A stretch of DNA of 47,546 nt. Source: Gammaproteobacteria bacterium. GTDB taxonomy: Bacteria > Pseudomonadota > Gammaproteobacteria > Steroidobacterales > Woeseiaceae. The position numbers and the translations under genes are program-made. Numbering within the stretch: position 1 is the first letter of the stretch; every line of letters starts with the position of its first letter. The stretch is taken from assembly GCA_009937525.1 (NCBI GenBank), contig JAACFE010000009.1, positions 1 to 47,546 on the forward strand, in the 5' to 3' direction. The notes below the pieces were generated by a model. The model was not told the DNA's origin and ran no database searches. It saw only the letters and a program-made list of their open reading frames with translations. This document shows, piece after piece, positions 35,243 to 43,884 of the stretch.

Positions 35243-37270
35243 ATGGGCTATACATCCACTGATATCCGCAACGTGTGCCTTGTAGGGCCGAGGAACGCTG
35301 GCAAGACCCAGCTCACCGAGGCGCTGCTGCATGCAGGCGGCAAGATTCCCGAGCAAGGTGCGGTCGAAAAGGGCACCACCGTTTCGGACTATACGCAGCG
35401 CGAGCGCGACCTGGGTCACTCGCAGTACGTATCGGTGTGTCATCTCGATCACGGCGGAATCCACGTCAACCTCATAGATACGCCCGGGTATCGGGACTTC
35501 TACGGCCGGGCCGTCTCGGTCCTTCCGGCGGTCGAGACCGCCGCCGTCGTGATCAACGCCGACGGCGGGGTCGAGATGATCGCGCAGCGCATGATGAATG
35601 CGGCAAAAAAACAGCGACTGTGCCGCATGATCATCATCAACAAGATCGATGCGGAGGGCGTGAACCTGGACAAGCTGCTGCAGGAAATTCGCAGTATTTT
35701 CGGTCCCGAATGCCTGCCGCTGAACCTCCCCTCGGCCGATGGCGAGGGCGTCGTGGATTGCTTCTTCCAGCCCGAAGGCGCCGAGACGGCCTTCAGCGAC
35801 GTCGCCACGGCGCACACCCAGATCGTCGACCAGGTGGTCGAGGTCGACGACGCGCTGATGGAGCTTTATCTCGAACAGGGCGAAGAGTTGCAGCCCGAGC
35901 AGTTGCACGACCCCTTCGAGAAGGCGCTGCGATCCGGTCATCTCGTGCCGGTCTGTTTCACGTCGGCAAAGACGGGCGCCGGCGTGCGCCAACTGCTGAA
36001 TATCTTCGAGCGGCTGATGCCGAATCCCATGGAGGGCAATCCGCCACGATTCCTCAAGGGTGAGGGAGAAGATGCGGAAGAGGTCGTCCTCAAGCCCGAC
36101 GCGAACGCGCACGCCATTGGCCACGTATTCATGATCAATATCGATCCCTTCAAGGGCCGGCTGGGCACATTCCGCATTCACCAGGGCACGATCAGGCCCG
36201 GCAACCAGCTGTTTGTCGGCGATGCGCGCAAGCCGATCAAGGTCAACCAGCTCCTGAAGATCAACGGCGAATCGCACGGCAAGGCGGATGTCGGCTTCCC
36301 CGGTGACATTTGCGCCATCCCGCGCGTCGAGGAGGTCCATTTCGACGCCGTGCTGCACGACTCGCACGATGAGGACCATTTCCACCTGAAGTCCATCGAC
36401 CTGCCGAATCCGATGTACGGCCTGGCCATCAAGGCGAAAAACGATGCCGACGCGCAGCGCACGTCGGATGCCCTGAACGCCATGGTTGCGGAGGATCCCT
36501 CACTTGTGCTCGAACACAACGCCGCTCTCAACGAGGTCGTCTTGCGCGGCATGGGCGAACTTCACCTGCGTACGGTGCTCGAGCAAATCCTCGATCGCTA
36601 CAATCTCGAAGTAGTCACGGCGCTGCCTTCGATTGCTTATCGCGAAACCATCACCGCTGCGGCGGAAGGCCATCACCGGCACAAGAAGCAGACCGGCGGC
36701 GCCGGCCAGTTCGGTGAAGTGTATCTTCGCATCGCCCCGCTGCCGCCGGGCGCCGGGTTCGAATTCACCAGCGAGGTCGTTGGCGGCGCAATCCCGTCAC
36801 AGTACATACCGGCTGTCGAAACCGGCGTGAAGCAAGCCATGGAGTCGGGTTCCGTTTTCGGCTACCCGATGCAGGACGTCAAGGTGACCGTCTATGACGG
36901 TAAGCACCATTCGGTCGATTCCAAGGAAATCGCATTCGTGCAGGCCGGCAAGAAGGCTTTCATGGATGCCGTGGCGAAGGCACGTCCCATCGTGATGGAG
37001 CCGATCGTCGACGTGACGTTTACGATACCCACGGATTGCGCCGGCGGTGTCACCGGTGACCTGTCGTCCATGCGCGGCATGGTAACCGGCACCGAGATTC
37101 TGCCGGACAGCCGCATGGTCGTGACCGGGCGGGCGCCGCTCAAGGAGATCCAGGGTTATCACTCGCGGCTGAAATCGCTGACCGGCGGCGACGGCAGCTT
37201 CACCATGGACTTCAGTCATTACGCGGAAGTGCCCAGGGAAGCCCTGGACCAGGTGGCGGCGCAGAACTAG
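35243..37270 (+). CDS. Elongation factor G paralogue (EF-G2-like)
   Basis: This 675-residue translational GTPase has a P-loop at residues 15-22 (GPRNAGKT), a switch II of IDTPGYRDF and NKID for guanine binding. Switch I carries GTTVSDYTQRERDLG, the EF-G2 pattern, instead of the RGITI run of canonical EF-G. Domains II to V follow, including domain IV with KKQTGGAGQFGEV (about 483-495) and a C-terminal region with RGMVTGTEILPD. No tuf, rps or fusA operon genes surround it, so this is probably a second copy rather than the housekeeping factor. It may aid ribosome recycling or function under stress. Confidence 0.9.
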   Translation: MGYTSTDIRNVCLVGPRNAGKTQLTEALLHAGGKIPEQGAVEKGTTVSDYTQRERDLGHSQYVSVCHLDHGGIHVNLIDTPGYRDFYGRAVSVLPAVETAAVVINADGGVEMIAQRMMNAAKKQRLCRMIIINKIDAEGVNLDKLLQEIRSIFGPECLPLNLPSADGEGVVDCFFQPEGAETAFSDVATAHTQIVDQVVEVDDALMELYLEQGEELQPEQLHDPFEKALRSGHLVPVCFTSAKTGAGVRQLLNIFERLMPNPMEGNPPRFLKGEGEDAEEVVLKPDANAHAIGHVFMINIDPFKGRLGTFRIHQGTIRPGNQLFVGDARKPIKVNQLLKINGESHGKADVGFPGDICAIPRVEEVHFDAVLHDSHDEDHFHLKSIDLPNPMYGLAIKAKNDADAQRTSDALNAMVAEDPSLVLEHNAALNEVVLRGMGELHLRTVLEQILDRYNLEVVTALPSIAYRETITAAAEGHHRHKKQTGGAGQFGEVYLRIAPLPPGAGFEFTSEVVGGAIPSQYIPAVETGVKQAMESGSVFGYPMQDVKVTVYDGKHHSVDSKEIAFVQAGKKAFMDAVAKARPIVMEPIVDVTFTIPTDCAGGVTGDLSSMRGMVTGTEILPDSRMVVTGRAPLKEIQGYHSRLKSLTGGDGSFTMDFSHYAEVPREALDQVAAQN

Positions 37271-37290
37271 CGCGCAGCTATGCCGCCGTG

Positions 37291-37770
37291 TCAGTAGCGG
37301 CCGTGTTGTTTGAAGATGTAGTTGCTGAGTTCGATGAACTCGTGATTCATCTGGTGCACGATGCGGTGCGCAGAACGCGTTACCGCTCGCATTACCTTGT
37401 AGACGAGGTGCGGATGCTGTTTGATGATGCCCTCGAAATCCTTGCGCCTCAGTGACAGCACGCGGCAATCGCACAGAGCGCGCAGCCCTACGGTATGCAC
37501 GGCACCGTCAATAAAGCTCATCTCGCCCACCAGCGCGCCCGGCCGCAGTACCGCCAGGCTCGCCGTTTCCCCGGCGCCCGTGTGCTTCACGACCTCGAGC
37601 TTGCCCGACAGCAGCACGTGCAGGGTATCGTCCGTGGCGCCCTCGTCGATCAGGTACTCGCCGTCCACGACGTCACGATGGCTCATCAGGTCGGCGAGCA
37701 CGCCCGCCTCTTCCTGCGAAAGCTCCGACCCCAGGGACGATCCGATCACAAGGTCTGTCGTTTTTTCCAT
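37291..37770 (-). CDS. Stand-alone cyclic-nucleotide-binding-domain protein
   Basis: This 159-residue protein is a single cNMP-binding domain (about residues 15-130) with a helical C-terminal tail and no DNA-binding helix-turn-helix. The phosphate-binding cassette reads LVGEMSFIDGAVHTVGLRA, in which the Glu is kept but the usual Arg is replaced (GAVHT). Nucleotide binding may therefore be lost or altered. Start ATG at 37770 has GAGGGC nine bases before it. It probably acts as a regulatory partner of another protein. It lies on the opposite strand to, and 20 bases after, the EF-G paralogue. Confidence 0.85.
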   Translation of the reverse strand: MEKTTDLVIGSSLGSELSQEEAGVLADLMSHRDVVDGEYLIDEGATDDTLHVLLSGKLEVVKHTGAGETASLAVLRPGALVGEMSFIDGAVHTVGLRALCDCRVLSLRRKDFEGIIKQHPHLVYKVMRAVTRSAHRIVHQMNHEFIELSNYIFKQHGRY

Positions 37771-37861
37771 GTCGCTGCCCTCGTCATTCCGGCCATAAAA
37801 CGCACACGCATTGGATCCTAACGCGCATCGGCCGCCGCGGCTATAAGGGTTTTTATCGCGA

Positions 37862-39001
37862 TCAGCGGGATCCGGGGAACAGCCTCATCTCTATCAGCGA
37901 CTGGCGCAGAGCCGCAGGAAACGACTTGTCGTCGAGGCGGTGGTACTCGATCTTCATCGTCAACGCACTGCCGAACACGATGCTCGCCAGGGACAGCAGG
38001 GAACCGAGGGCCAGCGTGGACATGCCTGTTACGCCCTGCCCGATCGTACATCCGAGTGCGAGTACGCCGCCGAAACCCATCGCGACGCCTCCCACCAGGT
38101 GCCTGACCATATCGCCTCGATCATTGAACGTCTCGAACCGGAAGTTCCCGGTCAGGATGACGTAAAGAAAGGAGCCGAGTATGACCCCGAAAACCGCGGC
38201 GACGCCGAAACCGATGGTCGAGCCGGTAAACGTCAACAGGTACATGAGGCTCTCGCCCGTCGGCGCAACGAAGGTAAAGGACTCGAACCGCACCGGGTCG
38301 AAATCATCGAACCCCACAACGCCGGTCACGTACCAGCCGGCCGGTATGATCAGCCCGATCGTGACGCCGGCAACAATGTTGTTGACACTGCCGCGAAACG
38401 ACTTTGCCATGAACGCATAGAAAACGAGACCGAGACCGAGGAGCACCGAAACGACGAGATTGACGGTTCCCGCATGCTCGAGCCCCGCCGCCGCTGCGAT
38501 GAGGCTGCCGATACCCTGGTTGGCGATACCCGAATCCGAAAGATTGATATTCGTAACCTCGAAGGCATTTACACGAACCAGGGCGAGCAAGCCACGCATG
38601 GTCATATAGGCGGTCAGGCCGAGAATGATCATTACCACCAGGGACTTGAGGTTGCCGCCGCCCATGCGTACCAGCGTTCGCTGGCCGCAGCCCGAGGCGA
38701 GGGTCATGCCGATACCGAACAACGTTCCGCCGACGATGTGGCCGAGCCAGCCGAAGTTGGGCGTGAGGTACATGGCCTGACCGATATCGATAGTTCCCCG
38801 GGCGTGCATGAACTGCGTTGCAAGGATCGCGATTCCGATCGCGAGCAGCCACGCGCGAAATCGGTCCTTGCTGCCCATGTTGACCCAGTCACTGACGGCG
38901 CCCATGGTGCAGAAATTCGTCTTGTTGGCGACCGCACCGAACACGATCCCGATCACGAGGCCCAGCGCTGCGACGCGGTAGACCGGCTCCCATTCCATCA
39001 T
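37862..39001 (-). CDS. YeeE/YedE-family sulfur transporter (TsuA-like)
   Basis: This 379-residue membrane protein has about nine to ten hydrophobic helices. The cysteine-bearing motifs of the family are present: ANKTNFCTMGAVSDW near residue 26, ASGCGQRTLVRMGGGN near residue 103 and LGCTIGQGVTGMS near residue 320. In the characterised homologue these cysteines relay thiosulfate through the membrane. A periplasmic-side loop of about 40 residues (VVGFDDFDPVRFESFTFVAPT) is an insertion. The gene overlaps the thioredoxin-like gene by four bases (ATGA) and belongs to the sox cluster, so it likely imports thiosulfate or a sulfane sulfur compound. Confidence 0.9.
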   Translation of the reverse strand: MMEWEPVYRVAALGLVIGIVFGAVANKTNFCTMGAVSDWVNMGSKDRFRAWLLAIGIAILATQFMHARGTIDIGQAMYLTPNFGWLGHIVGGTLFGIGMTLASGCGQRTLVRMGGGNLKSLVVMIILGLTAYMTMRGLLALVRVNAFEVTNINLSDSGIANQGIGSLIAAAAGLEHAGTVNLVVSVLLGLGLVFYAFMAKSFRGSVNNIVAGVTIGLIIPAGWYVTGVVGFDDFDPVRFESFTFVAPTGESLMYLLTFTGSTIGFGVAAVFGVILGSFLYVILTGNFRFETFNDRGDMVRHLVGGVAMGFGGVLALGCTIGQGVTGMSTLALGSLLSLASIVFGSALTMKIEYHRLDDKSFPAALRQSLIEMRLFPGSR

Positions 39002-39561
39002 TCGCTTTCTCCCGCTGGCGTCACGAGTATTTCTTCACGATCCCCCTGGCCACGTTGCGCGGCGAAGGTTTCGTACTCGGTGTCGAAGTAGCGTTTGCTC
39101 TCGATGTATTCCCCCAGGGTCATGAATTCGTCCGGTGTTTTTACCACGCCGAGATGCCGGTAGATCTCGCGTCCCTCCAGGTCGAAAAAAGCTACCACGG
39201 GCGTCAGATAGATGCGGCGGTGATCGGCGAACACCTTGGACGGCAGCGTAATGCCATCGAAGTCTTTCAGTTCGACATCGCCGTGAATATCCACAGCGAT
39301 GTTGACGAAGCGCTCTCGATACCAGTCCTGTACCCGCCTGTCGCTCAGCACCTTCCTCAGCATGTACCGGCAATACTGACAGTACTCGGACTCGAAGAAG
39401 AGCACCATGCCGAGCTTGCCTTTCTCACGAGCCAACTCCATCTCCTCCGGCAAATCACCGAAGGTCTGGGTAAAGAAGTACTCGCGCGGATCGCGCGTCT
39501 CCTCCTCTGCGGCACACGGGGCACAAGTAACCAGCAAAGCAGCCAGTACGACGAGGCGCAT
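38998..39561 (-). CDS. Periplasmic thioredoxin-fold protein (SoxW-like)
   Basis: This 187-residue secreted protein has a signal peptide (residues 1-19, ending APCAA). The thioredoxin-fold motif is ESEYCQYCRYML (CQYC, about residue 60). FVNIAVDIHGDVELKDFDGITLP and TPVVAFFDLEGREIYRHLG follow, with the conserved cis-Pro (TPVV). It resembles SoxW and other thioredoxins that keep the SoxYZ carrier or c-type cytochrome cysteines reduced. Its ATG shares a base with the TGA of the upstream reading frame, and its stop overlaps the transporter start. Confidence 0.85.
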   Translation of the reverse strand: MRLVVLAALLVTCAPCAAEEETRDPREYFFTQTFGDLPEEMELAREKGKLGMVLFFESEYCQYCRYMLRKVLSDRRVQDWYRERFVNIAVDIHGDVELKDFDGITLPSKVFADHRRIYLTPVVAFFDLEGREIYRHLGVVKTPDEFMTLGEYIESKRYFDTEYETFAAQRGQGDREEILVTPAGESE

Positions 39562-39956
39562 CACCGACTCAAAAACGTTACCCGGAGCGGGGGCTCCGGG
39601 TAACGTTCCCGGGAGGTCCCGAAACATCCGTAACTATTCGACCAGATGCCGGTGACCTGGATGCCGATGCGATCGTCGATGCCTTCGACATTGGCATTCG
39701 GCCCTGCCCCGGCCGGGAAGTTCGCTTCGGCCGAACGGATCTCGTAGTTGAGCGCAACACGCACGCGCGGGTTGAAGAAATACTGGACACCGAGCGTCGT
39801 ACGGTCGAATTCGATCTCGAACTGGTTGCCGTCGAGTCGGTTATAGATGTCGTAACGCAGGTCAAGCTCCCATTTCGATTTCGGGAACCGGAAACCGCCT
39901 TCGACGTACCGGCCGACACCTTCTGCCAGTGCGCCGCTGCCGGGCGCCCCCGGAAT
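39561..39956 (-). pseudogene. Porin C-terminal fragment, 5' end missing
   Basis: This open frame encodes a typical beta-barrel end: GVGRYVEGGFRFPKSKWELD, then FEIEFDRTTLGVQYFFNPRV, RVALNYEIRSAEANF and RIGIQVTGIW. The pattern matches the C-terminal third of phosphate-selective-type porins. It has no start codon or signal peptide of its own and begins abruptly where the DsrE-like fragment stops being homologous, in a different frame. About 30 extra residues after the natural-looking IW end run through the terminator to a TGA at 39561. It is a remnant of a larger gene, or the result of a deletion in this genome or an assembly join. Confidence 0.8.
39576..39605 (-). terminator. Rho-independent terminator upstream of the thioredoxin gene
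   Basis: A perfect 13-base stem (CGTTACCCGGAGC/GCTCCGGGTAACG) with a 4-base loop is followed by TTTTT on the minus strand. It sits 15 bases before the thioredoxin-like start, so it would end most sox transcripts and leave partial read-through into the thioredoxin and transporter genes. It lies inside the tail of the porin remnant, which supports that tail not being real coding sequence. Confidence 0.9.
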
Positions 39957-40134
39957 GCTTGATCAGATTATTGGCAACATTGAGTACGCGAGTCTGTGAT
40001 TCGGCATCGCCGTCCGCGACCTGCAGCACGATCCTTGCCTCGGCGAACGGCTTGCCCTCGTCGTCGGCCAGGGCTTGTGCGCCGGCAATGCCCAGGAGGA
40101 TCAACAACACGGCAAACAGATAAAGGGATTTCAA
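39862..40134 (-). pseudogene. DsrE-like gene, N-terminal fragment
   Basis: The frame starts at a TTG at 40134 with GAGG nine bases before, just 11 bases after the soxB stop. It has a signal peptide (MKSLYLFAVLLILLGIAGAQ-like, ending ALA) and then the DsrE-type segment FAEARIVLQVADGDAESQTR, VLNVANNLIKH. After about residue 60 the homology stops and the frame runs on for 30 Arg-rich residues to a stop at 39862. DsrE-family proteins in sox clusters normally continue for another 80 residues (sulfur-relay fold). The C-terminal half is missing, replaced by porin sequence in another frame. Confidence 0.8.
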
Positions 40135-40145
40135 GTGGCGGTACC

Positions 40146-41909
40146 TCAGCTGTGTCCGGGATAGTCGGCTATCCCCAGGTTGTTCTGCACACCCTTCAAT
40201 ACCGGCGTATTCAAACGCTCGATCTTCGCAATCTTGACGTCGCGCAGGTACTCGGCAACGACCTCCCAGACAGGCGGCCCTGGCGCCTGGCTGACGACCG
40301 TTGCCCAACCGGCAACGCGGTAGCTCTTCCCTGCCTCGATCGGGGTGCCGTCATCCAGCATCATCCCCGATATGCGCTCGCCGGCAGCAGCGGTCGGCTC
40401 GCACACGTAATTCATGCCACCCGTGCGAACCATGTCCCCGCCCTGCTGATAGAAGGGGTCCGGATTGAAGAGGTTGTCGCAGACGTCTTCCAGGATAAGC
40501 TTGATCTGTTCACCCGACATGTCGCGAACGTAGGTTTCCGGGTAGGTAATGCAGGTCTGGTCCATGACCCGCTCCATGGTGACCGTATCGCCCGGCAGGA
40601 CCGTCGTTCCCCAGCGGAATCCGGGCGACAGCGCGATCTGGGCATCGCCGACCGCCCGTTGAGCATCGCAGATGACCTGGTCGAAGGTCCCGTTGAAGTT
40701 GCCGCGGCGGTACAGCAGCAGGTCGGCGGTCGCGAGCGGTTCCTCGAGCGTCCGCAGCCACGGCTCGCGGACCTCGGCGATGTAGGCGCTCATGTCCGCG
40801 TCGGCGGGCAGAAGATTCGAGAACACGGGCAACAGGCGGTAACGAAAATCGCTGATGCCACTGCTGCCGAATTGAAGGTCGAGTACGCCGAGAAACTTGC
40901 CGTTGGAGCCAGCGTTGGTGACGATCGTGCGACCGGCTGCATTATTGACGACCGCTGGCACAGGCACACCGTCGTGTGTATGTCCGCCGAGGATCACGTC
41001 GATACCCGAAACGACGCGAGCAAGCTTCAGGTCGACATCCATCCCGCTGTGCGACAGCAGAACCACTGCGTCGGGTCGTTCCTTCTCACGCACCGCGTCC
41101 ACCAGGCTCTGCAATTCGCCGGCACGGATGCCGAACGTCCAGTCGGGAATGAAACGCGAGGGATTGGCAATCGGAGTGTATGGAAATGCCTGGCCGATCA
41201 CGGCGATCGTCTTGCCGCCTGTATCGCGCAGGGTATAGGGCCGGAATACATGGCCCGTATCTTCGTCGAATGCCTCGGCGCCGGAAAACAGCGCGTCGTC
41301 CGTGAGGCGGACGTTCTGCGCCACGAATTCACCCGCGAACTCGTCGATATTGCGCAGCACCTCGGCATCCTCGTAAGTGAACTCCCAGTGACCGGTCATG
41401 ACATCGACGCCGAGACGATTGCATGCGCCAACCATGTCGCGCCCCCGGGTCCAGTACGCGGTTCCGGAACCCTGCCAGGTGTCGCCACCATCGAGCAGCA
41501 GGCAGTTCTGCGGCCCGGCCTCGTCGCGCAGCTTTTCGATCAGCGTCTTCAGGTGTGCGAAGCCCCCGACCTTGCCGTAGCGTCTCGCCGCCTCCGCAAA
41601 ATCGAGATGCGTGAGAGCATGCGCGAAACGGCTGCCCGGCTCGACGCCTACCTGCTCGAGCAGTGCCTCGCCGACAAGATGTGGCGGCTGGTTCTTTGCC
41701 TCGCCGAAGCCCAGATTGACGCCGGGCTCGCGAAAGTAGACCGGCAACAGTTGGGCATGACAGTCGGTAAAGTGCATCAGTCGCGCCTGCCCGAACGGCT
41801 CGGCCGCGTAAATTTCCGCTTCCGTCGACCGATTGCGCGCTGCACAAGCTGCCGGGCCGGATGCGATGCCGGCGATCGCCAGCAGTCTCAGGAATTCTCG
41901 CCTGTCCAC
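40146..41909 (-). CDS. soxB: Thiosulfohydrolase SoxB
   Basis: This 587-residue periplasmic enzyme hydrolyses the sulfone group from thiosulfate bound to SoxYZ, releasing sulfate. It starts at a GTG at 41909 after AGGG. The twin-arginine signal is visible (DRREFLRLL). The di-manganese motifs are FTDCHAQLLP near residue 48, LDGGDTWQGSG (about 139-149), GHWEFTY near residue 172 and GGHTHDGVP near residue 300. YLRDV and the C-terminal domain follow. The length fits the family (about 560-590). It sits downstream of soxXYZA and the SoxK-like gene. Confidence 0.96.
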   Translation of the reverse strand: MDRREFLRLLAIAGIASGPAACAARNRSTEAEIYAAEPFGQARLMHFTDCHAQLLPVYFREPGVNLGFGEAKNQPPHLVGEALLEQVGVEPGSRFAHALTHLDFAEAARRYGKVGGFAHLKTLIEKLRDEAGPQNCLLLDGGDTWQGSGTAYWTRGRDMVGACNRLGVDVMTGHWEFTYEDAEVLRNIDEFAGEFVAQNVRLTDDALFSGAEAFDEDTGHVFRPYTLRDTGGKTIAVIGQAFPYTPIANPSRFIPDWTFGIRAGELQSLVDAVREKERPDAVVLLSHSGMDVDLKLARVVSGIDVILGGHTHDGVPVPAVVNNAAGRTIVTNAGSNGKFLGVLDLQFGSSGISDFRYRLLPVFSNLLPADADMSAYIAEVREPWLRTLEEPLATADLLLYRRGNFNGTFDQVICDAQRAVGDAQIALSPGFRWGTTVLPGDTVTMERVMDQTCITYPETYVRDMSGEQIKLILEDVCDNLFNPDPFYQQGGDMVRTGGMNYVCEPTAAAGERISGMMLDDGTPIEAGKSYRVAGWATVVSQAPGPPVWEVVAEYLRDVKIAKIERLNTPVLKGVQNNLGIADYPGHS

Positions 41910-41925
41910 GTTTACCCTGTTGCCG

Positions 41926-42237
41926 TCACTTGATGACCCGGTTCTGCCAGGCCGTGGATTCGTATTCGGCCTGCCGGACAGCGGCTTCAGACTGGAAACG
42001 CGCCTTGTCGACCAGTTCCCATGCGGCGTCCATGTCGCCCTCTGCGGCTTGGTCGCGGGCCTGGTCGAGCAATGCCTCCGTCTGCAGCCACTCGGCACCC
42101 GCGGCAGCGGCCTCGAGTCGCAGCTGTTCCGCTTCCGTCCATTGCCGCTCGAATGTCGTCGTGCATCCGGCTGCAGCGAATACGGCGGCCAGGATGATCA
42201 CCGCGAGGCCGGATCTATTTGCGCGCACCGGGACCAT
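41926..42237 (-). CDS. SoxK-like lipoprotein (SoxXA-binding)
   Basis: This 103-residue lipoprotein has a lipobox (FAAAGC) and a helical, Ala/Glu-rich body (AEQLRLEAAAAGAEWLQTEA and LLDQARDQAAEGDMDAAWEL). This pattern is known from the SoxXA-binding protein SoxK, which raises SoxXA activity. Its start overlaps the soxA end by 23 bases, so the two are likely co-translated. The identification rests on size, coiled-coil-like composition and position between soxA and soxB. Confidence 0.72.
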   Translation of the reverse strand: MVPVRANRSGLAVIILAAVFAAAGCTTTFERQWTEAEQLRLEAAAAGAEWLQTEALLDQARDQAAEGDMDAAWELVDKARFQSEAAVRQAEYESTAWQNRVIK

Positions 42238-43042
42238 TGAATTCGAGTCCGTTACCCATGTAGCTCAGAAAATATTCGAGATTCCGGAATTCCTTGCTCT
42301 GCAGTGCGAACGGCTTCGCCCTTACGTCTCGTACACAGCCGAAAAAGCGCTGGTGCAACGAGATCACTGCGCCCAACTTGGAACGGTATACCGGGAAGTG
42401 TGTGGTGTGGCCCAGGCTGGCGCTCAGCCTGTCCGCGCGCACGTGGAGCCCGACCGACGTCACGTGACAATCCGCACACGCGAAGTTCAGCTGCCCGCGT
42501 TTGCTGTAGTAGAAGCGCTTACCGTCCTCGTAGGCGGCGAGCGCTCCCGGCTCGTCTGCGGGAACCCGGGTCGCCACCGGCTTGCCGCGGGCGGCATAGG
42601 CGAGATAGGCCGTGATGCTGATGAGTTCGTCCGAGTCATAGGGCAGAGCCGGCAGCCGGTGCGCCTGCCTGCAATGGTTTATGGCCAGTGCGAGCGTCAC
42701 GACCTCGCCCCTGCCCGCGTCGAATCGGGGATACGCTGGACGGATATCGGCTACGGGCTGAGCGAAACAATCGGCGAGTTTCGCCTCGTCCGGCATGGTC
42801 TCGTGCCACAGGGATTCGCCCTGCTCGATTGCGAATTCGTAGGGCGGAAACTCCTCGATGTCCTGCCACTGGCGACGCGCGTCTTCATCGATCGCGTAGA
42901 TACCGTTGGCGAACTCCGCGAACGGCACGTCGGGAAAACGCGCCTGGTAGTACTCGACGAACGCCTCGCGGTCTTCCTCGGGACCCGCCAGCGACAGGAG
43001 TGGCGCAAGGCCCAGCAACAGCAACGCGGCATAATTCTTCAT
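42215..43042 (-). CDS. soxA: SoxA, cytochrome c subunit of the SoxXA complex
   Basis: This 275-residue periplasmic haem protein, with SoxX, attaches thiosulfate to SoxY. The signal peptide ends near LSLAGP. It has a single canonical haem motif, CADCH (near residue 189), so it is the mono-haem type; a disulfide-like Cys pair (CFAQP, NHCRQ) marks the position of the lost haem in di-haem homologues. The active-site cysteine, which becomes a persulfide ligand, is in FFGCVRDVRAKPF (near residue 235). The usual YDSDEL and VRDVRA segments are present. Confidence 0.93.
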   Translation of the reverse strand: MKNYAALLLLGLAPLLSLAGPEEDREAFVEYYQARFPDVPFAEFANGIYAIDEDARRQWQDIEEFPPYEFAIEQGESLWHETMPDEAKLADCFAQPVADIRPAYPRFDAGRGEVVTLALAINHCRQAHRLPALPYDSDELISITAYLAYAARGKPVATRVPADEPGALAAYEDGKRFYYSKRGQLNFACADCHVTSVGLHVRADRLSASLGHTTHFPVYRSKLGAVISLHQRFFGCVRDVRAKPFALQSKEFRNLEYFLSYMGNGLEFNGPGARK

Positions 43043-43067
43043 CGTCTTGTAGGCTCGCCGCGACCCG

Positions 43068-43382
43068 TTATTTCAGTACGGTCTCGAGTTCGTCGGTAGC
43101 GCCCTTGTTGTCAACCCAGCTGACCTTGAGCGTGTCACCTGCCTTCGCACCACTGAAGCTGAAACCGAAATACGGGTTCTTCGATACGGCCGTGCTTAAA
43201 TTGGCAACCATCACCGTCTTGTCGTTGTTCGTGACAGTCAACTGGGTGATGTGGTGCGCGGGCACCAGCTCGCCGGTGTCAGCGTCCTTTCGCGAGCCGG
43301 TTTCCATGGGATGAAGCATCAGGCTCTTGATTTCCGCTACGTCCCCCGACAGTTTCGCTTTGACCTTTATCTTGCTCGCCAT
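43068..43382 (-). CDS. soxZ: SoxZ, sulfur-carrier partner
   Basis: This 104-residue Ig-like protein pairs with SoxY. The ATG at 43382 has GGAGACGA seven bases before it. The fold shows KIKVKAKLSGDVAEIKSLML HPMETG-like strands, the VPAHHI segment and SKNPYFGFSFSGAKAGD, diagnostic of SoxZ. It lies directly after soxY on the same strand with about 21 bases between. Confidence 0.94.
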   Translation of the reverse strand: MASKIKVKAKLSGDVAEIKSLMLHPMETGSRKDADTGELVPAHHITQLTVTNNDKTVMVANLSTAVSKNPYFGFSFSGAKAGDTLKVSWVDNKGATDELETVLK

Positions 43383-43403
43383 CACTCGTCTCCTTTCGCG
43401 GCG

Positions 43404-43856
43404 CTAGCCACCACAGCCACCGATCGTGACCTTGACCTGCTTCGTTGCGCTGTAAATACCGCCTTGCGTCTTGACGACAGCAACCACATCGGACGTCTCA
43501 CCCATCTTGATTCGGCTGGAGACATTGGGCAGCGTGCCTGCCGGGATCTCGAAACTGGCAGCCAGCGGACGCGGATTGTTTTCGACCACAATACTGATCG
43601 ATTCCACGTTCTCGAGCGTCGTGCTGATCGTGACCGGCACGACGGCGCCGTTTTCAGCGATCTCCGGGACTTTCAGCGTAATCTGGTCCGACGGCGCGGC
43701 CTCGGTCGCACCGAACAGCGCCGACATCGCGGCATCCGCCTCGGTCGCCGCGAACGCCTTCTCCGGCCACACCGCGGCCAGCACCGCTCTCGGCAAGGCC
43801 GCCAGCACCGCAAGCGCGGCACCACCTCTGAGCAATAATCTTCTGCCTACATCCAT
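43404..43856 (-). CDS. soxY: SoxY, sulfur-binding carrier
   Basis: This 150-residue carrier holds the sulfur intermediates on its C-terminal cysteine. It ends in the hallmark VTIGGCGG, with the carrier Cys third from the end. A twin-arginine signal is visible (GRRLLLRGG) with a hydrophobic stretch to VLAAV. The beta domain includes VPEIAENGAVVPVTISTTLE and VENNPRPLAASFEI. SoxYZ are exported as a pair through the Tat system. Confidence 0.95.
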   Translation of the reverse strand: MDVGRRLLLRGGAALAVLAALPRAVLAAVWPEKAFAATEADAAMSALFGATEAAPSDQITLKVPEIAENGAVVPVTISTTLENVESISIVVENNPRPLAASFEIPAGTLPNVSSRIKMGETSDVVAVVKTQGGIYSATKQVKVTIGGCGG

Positions 43857-43884
43857 ACTCCGTTCTCCATTGGGCTACCCGACG

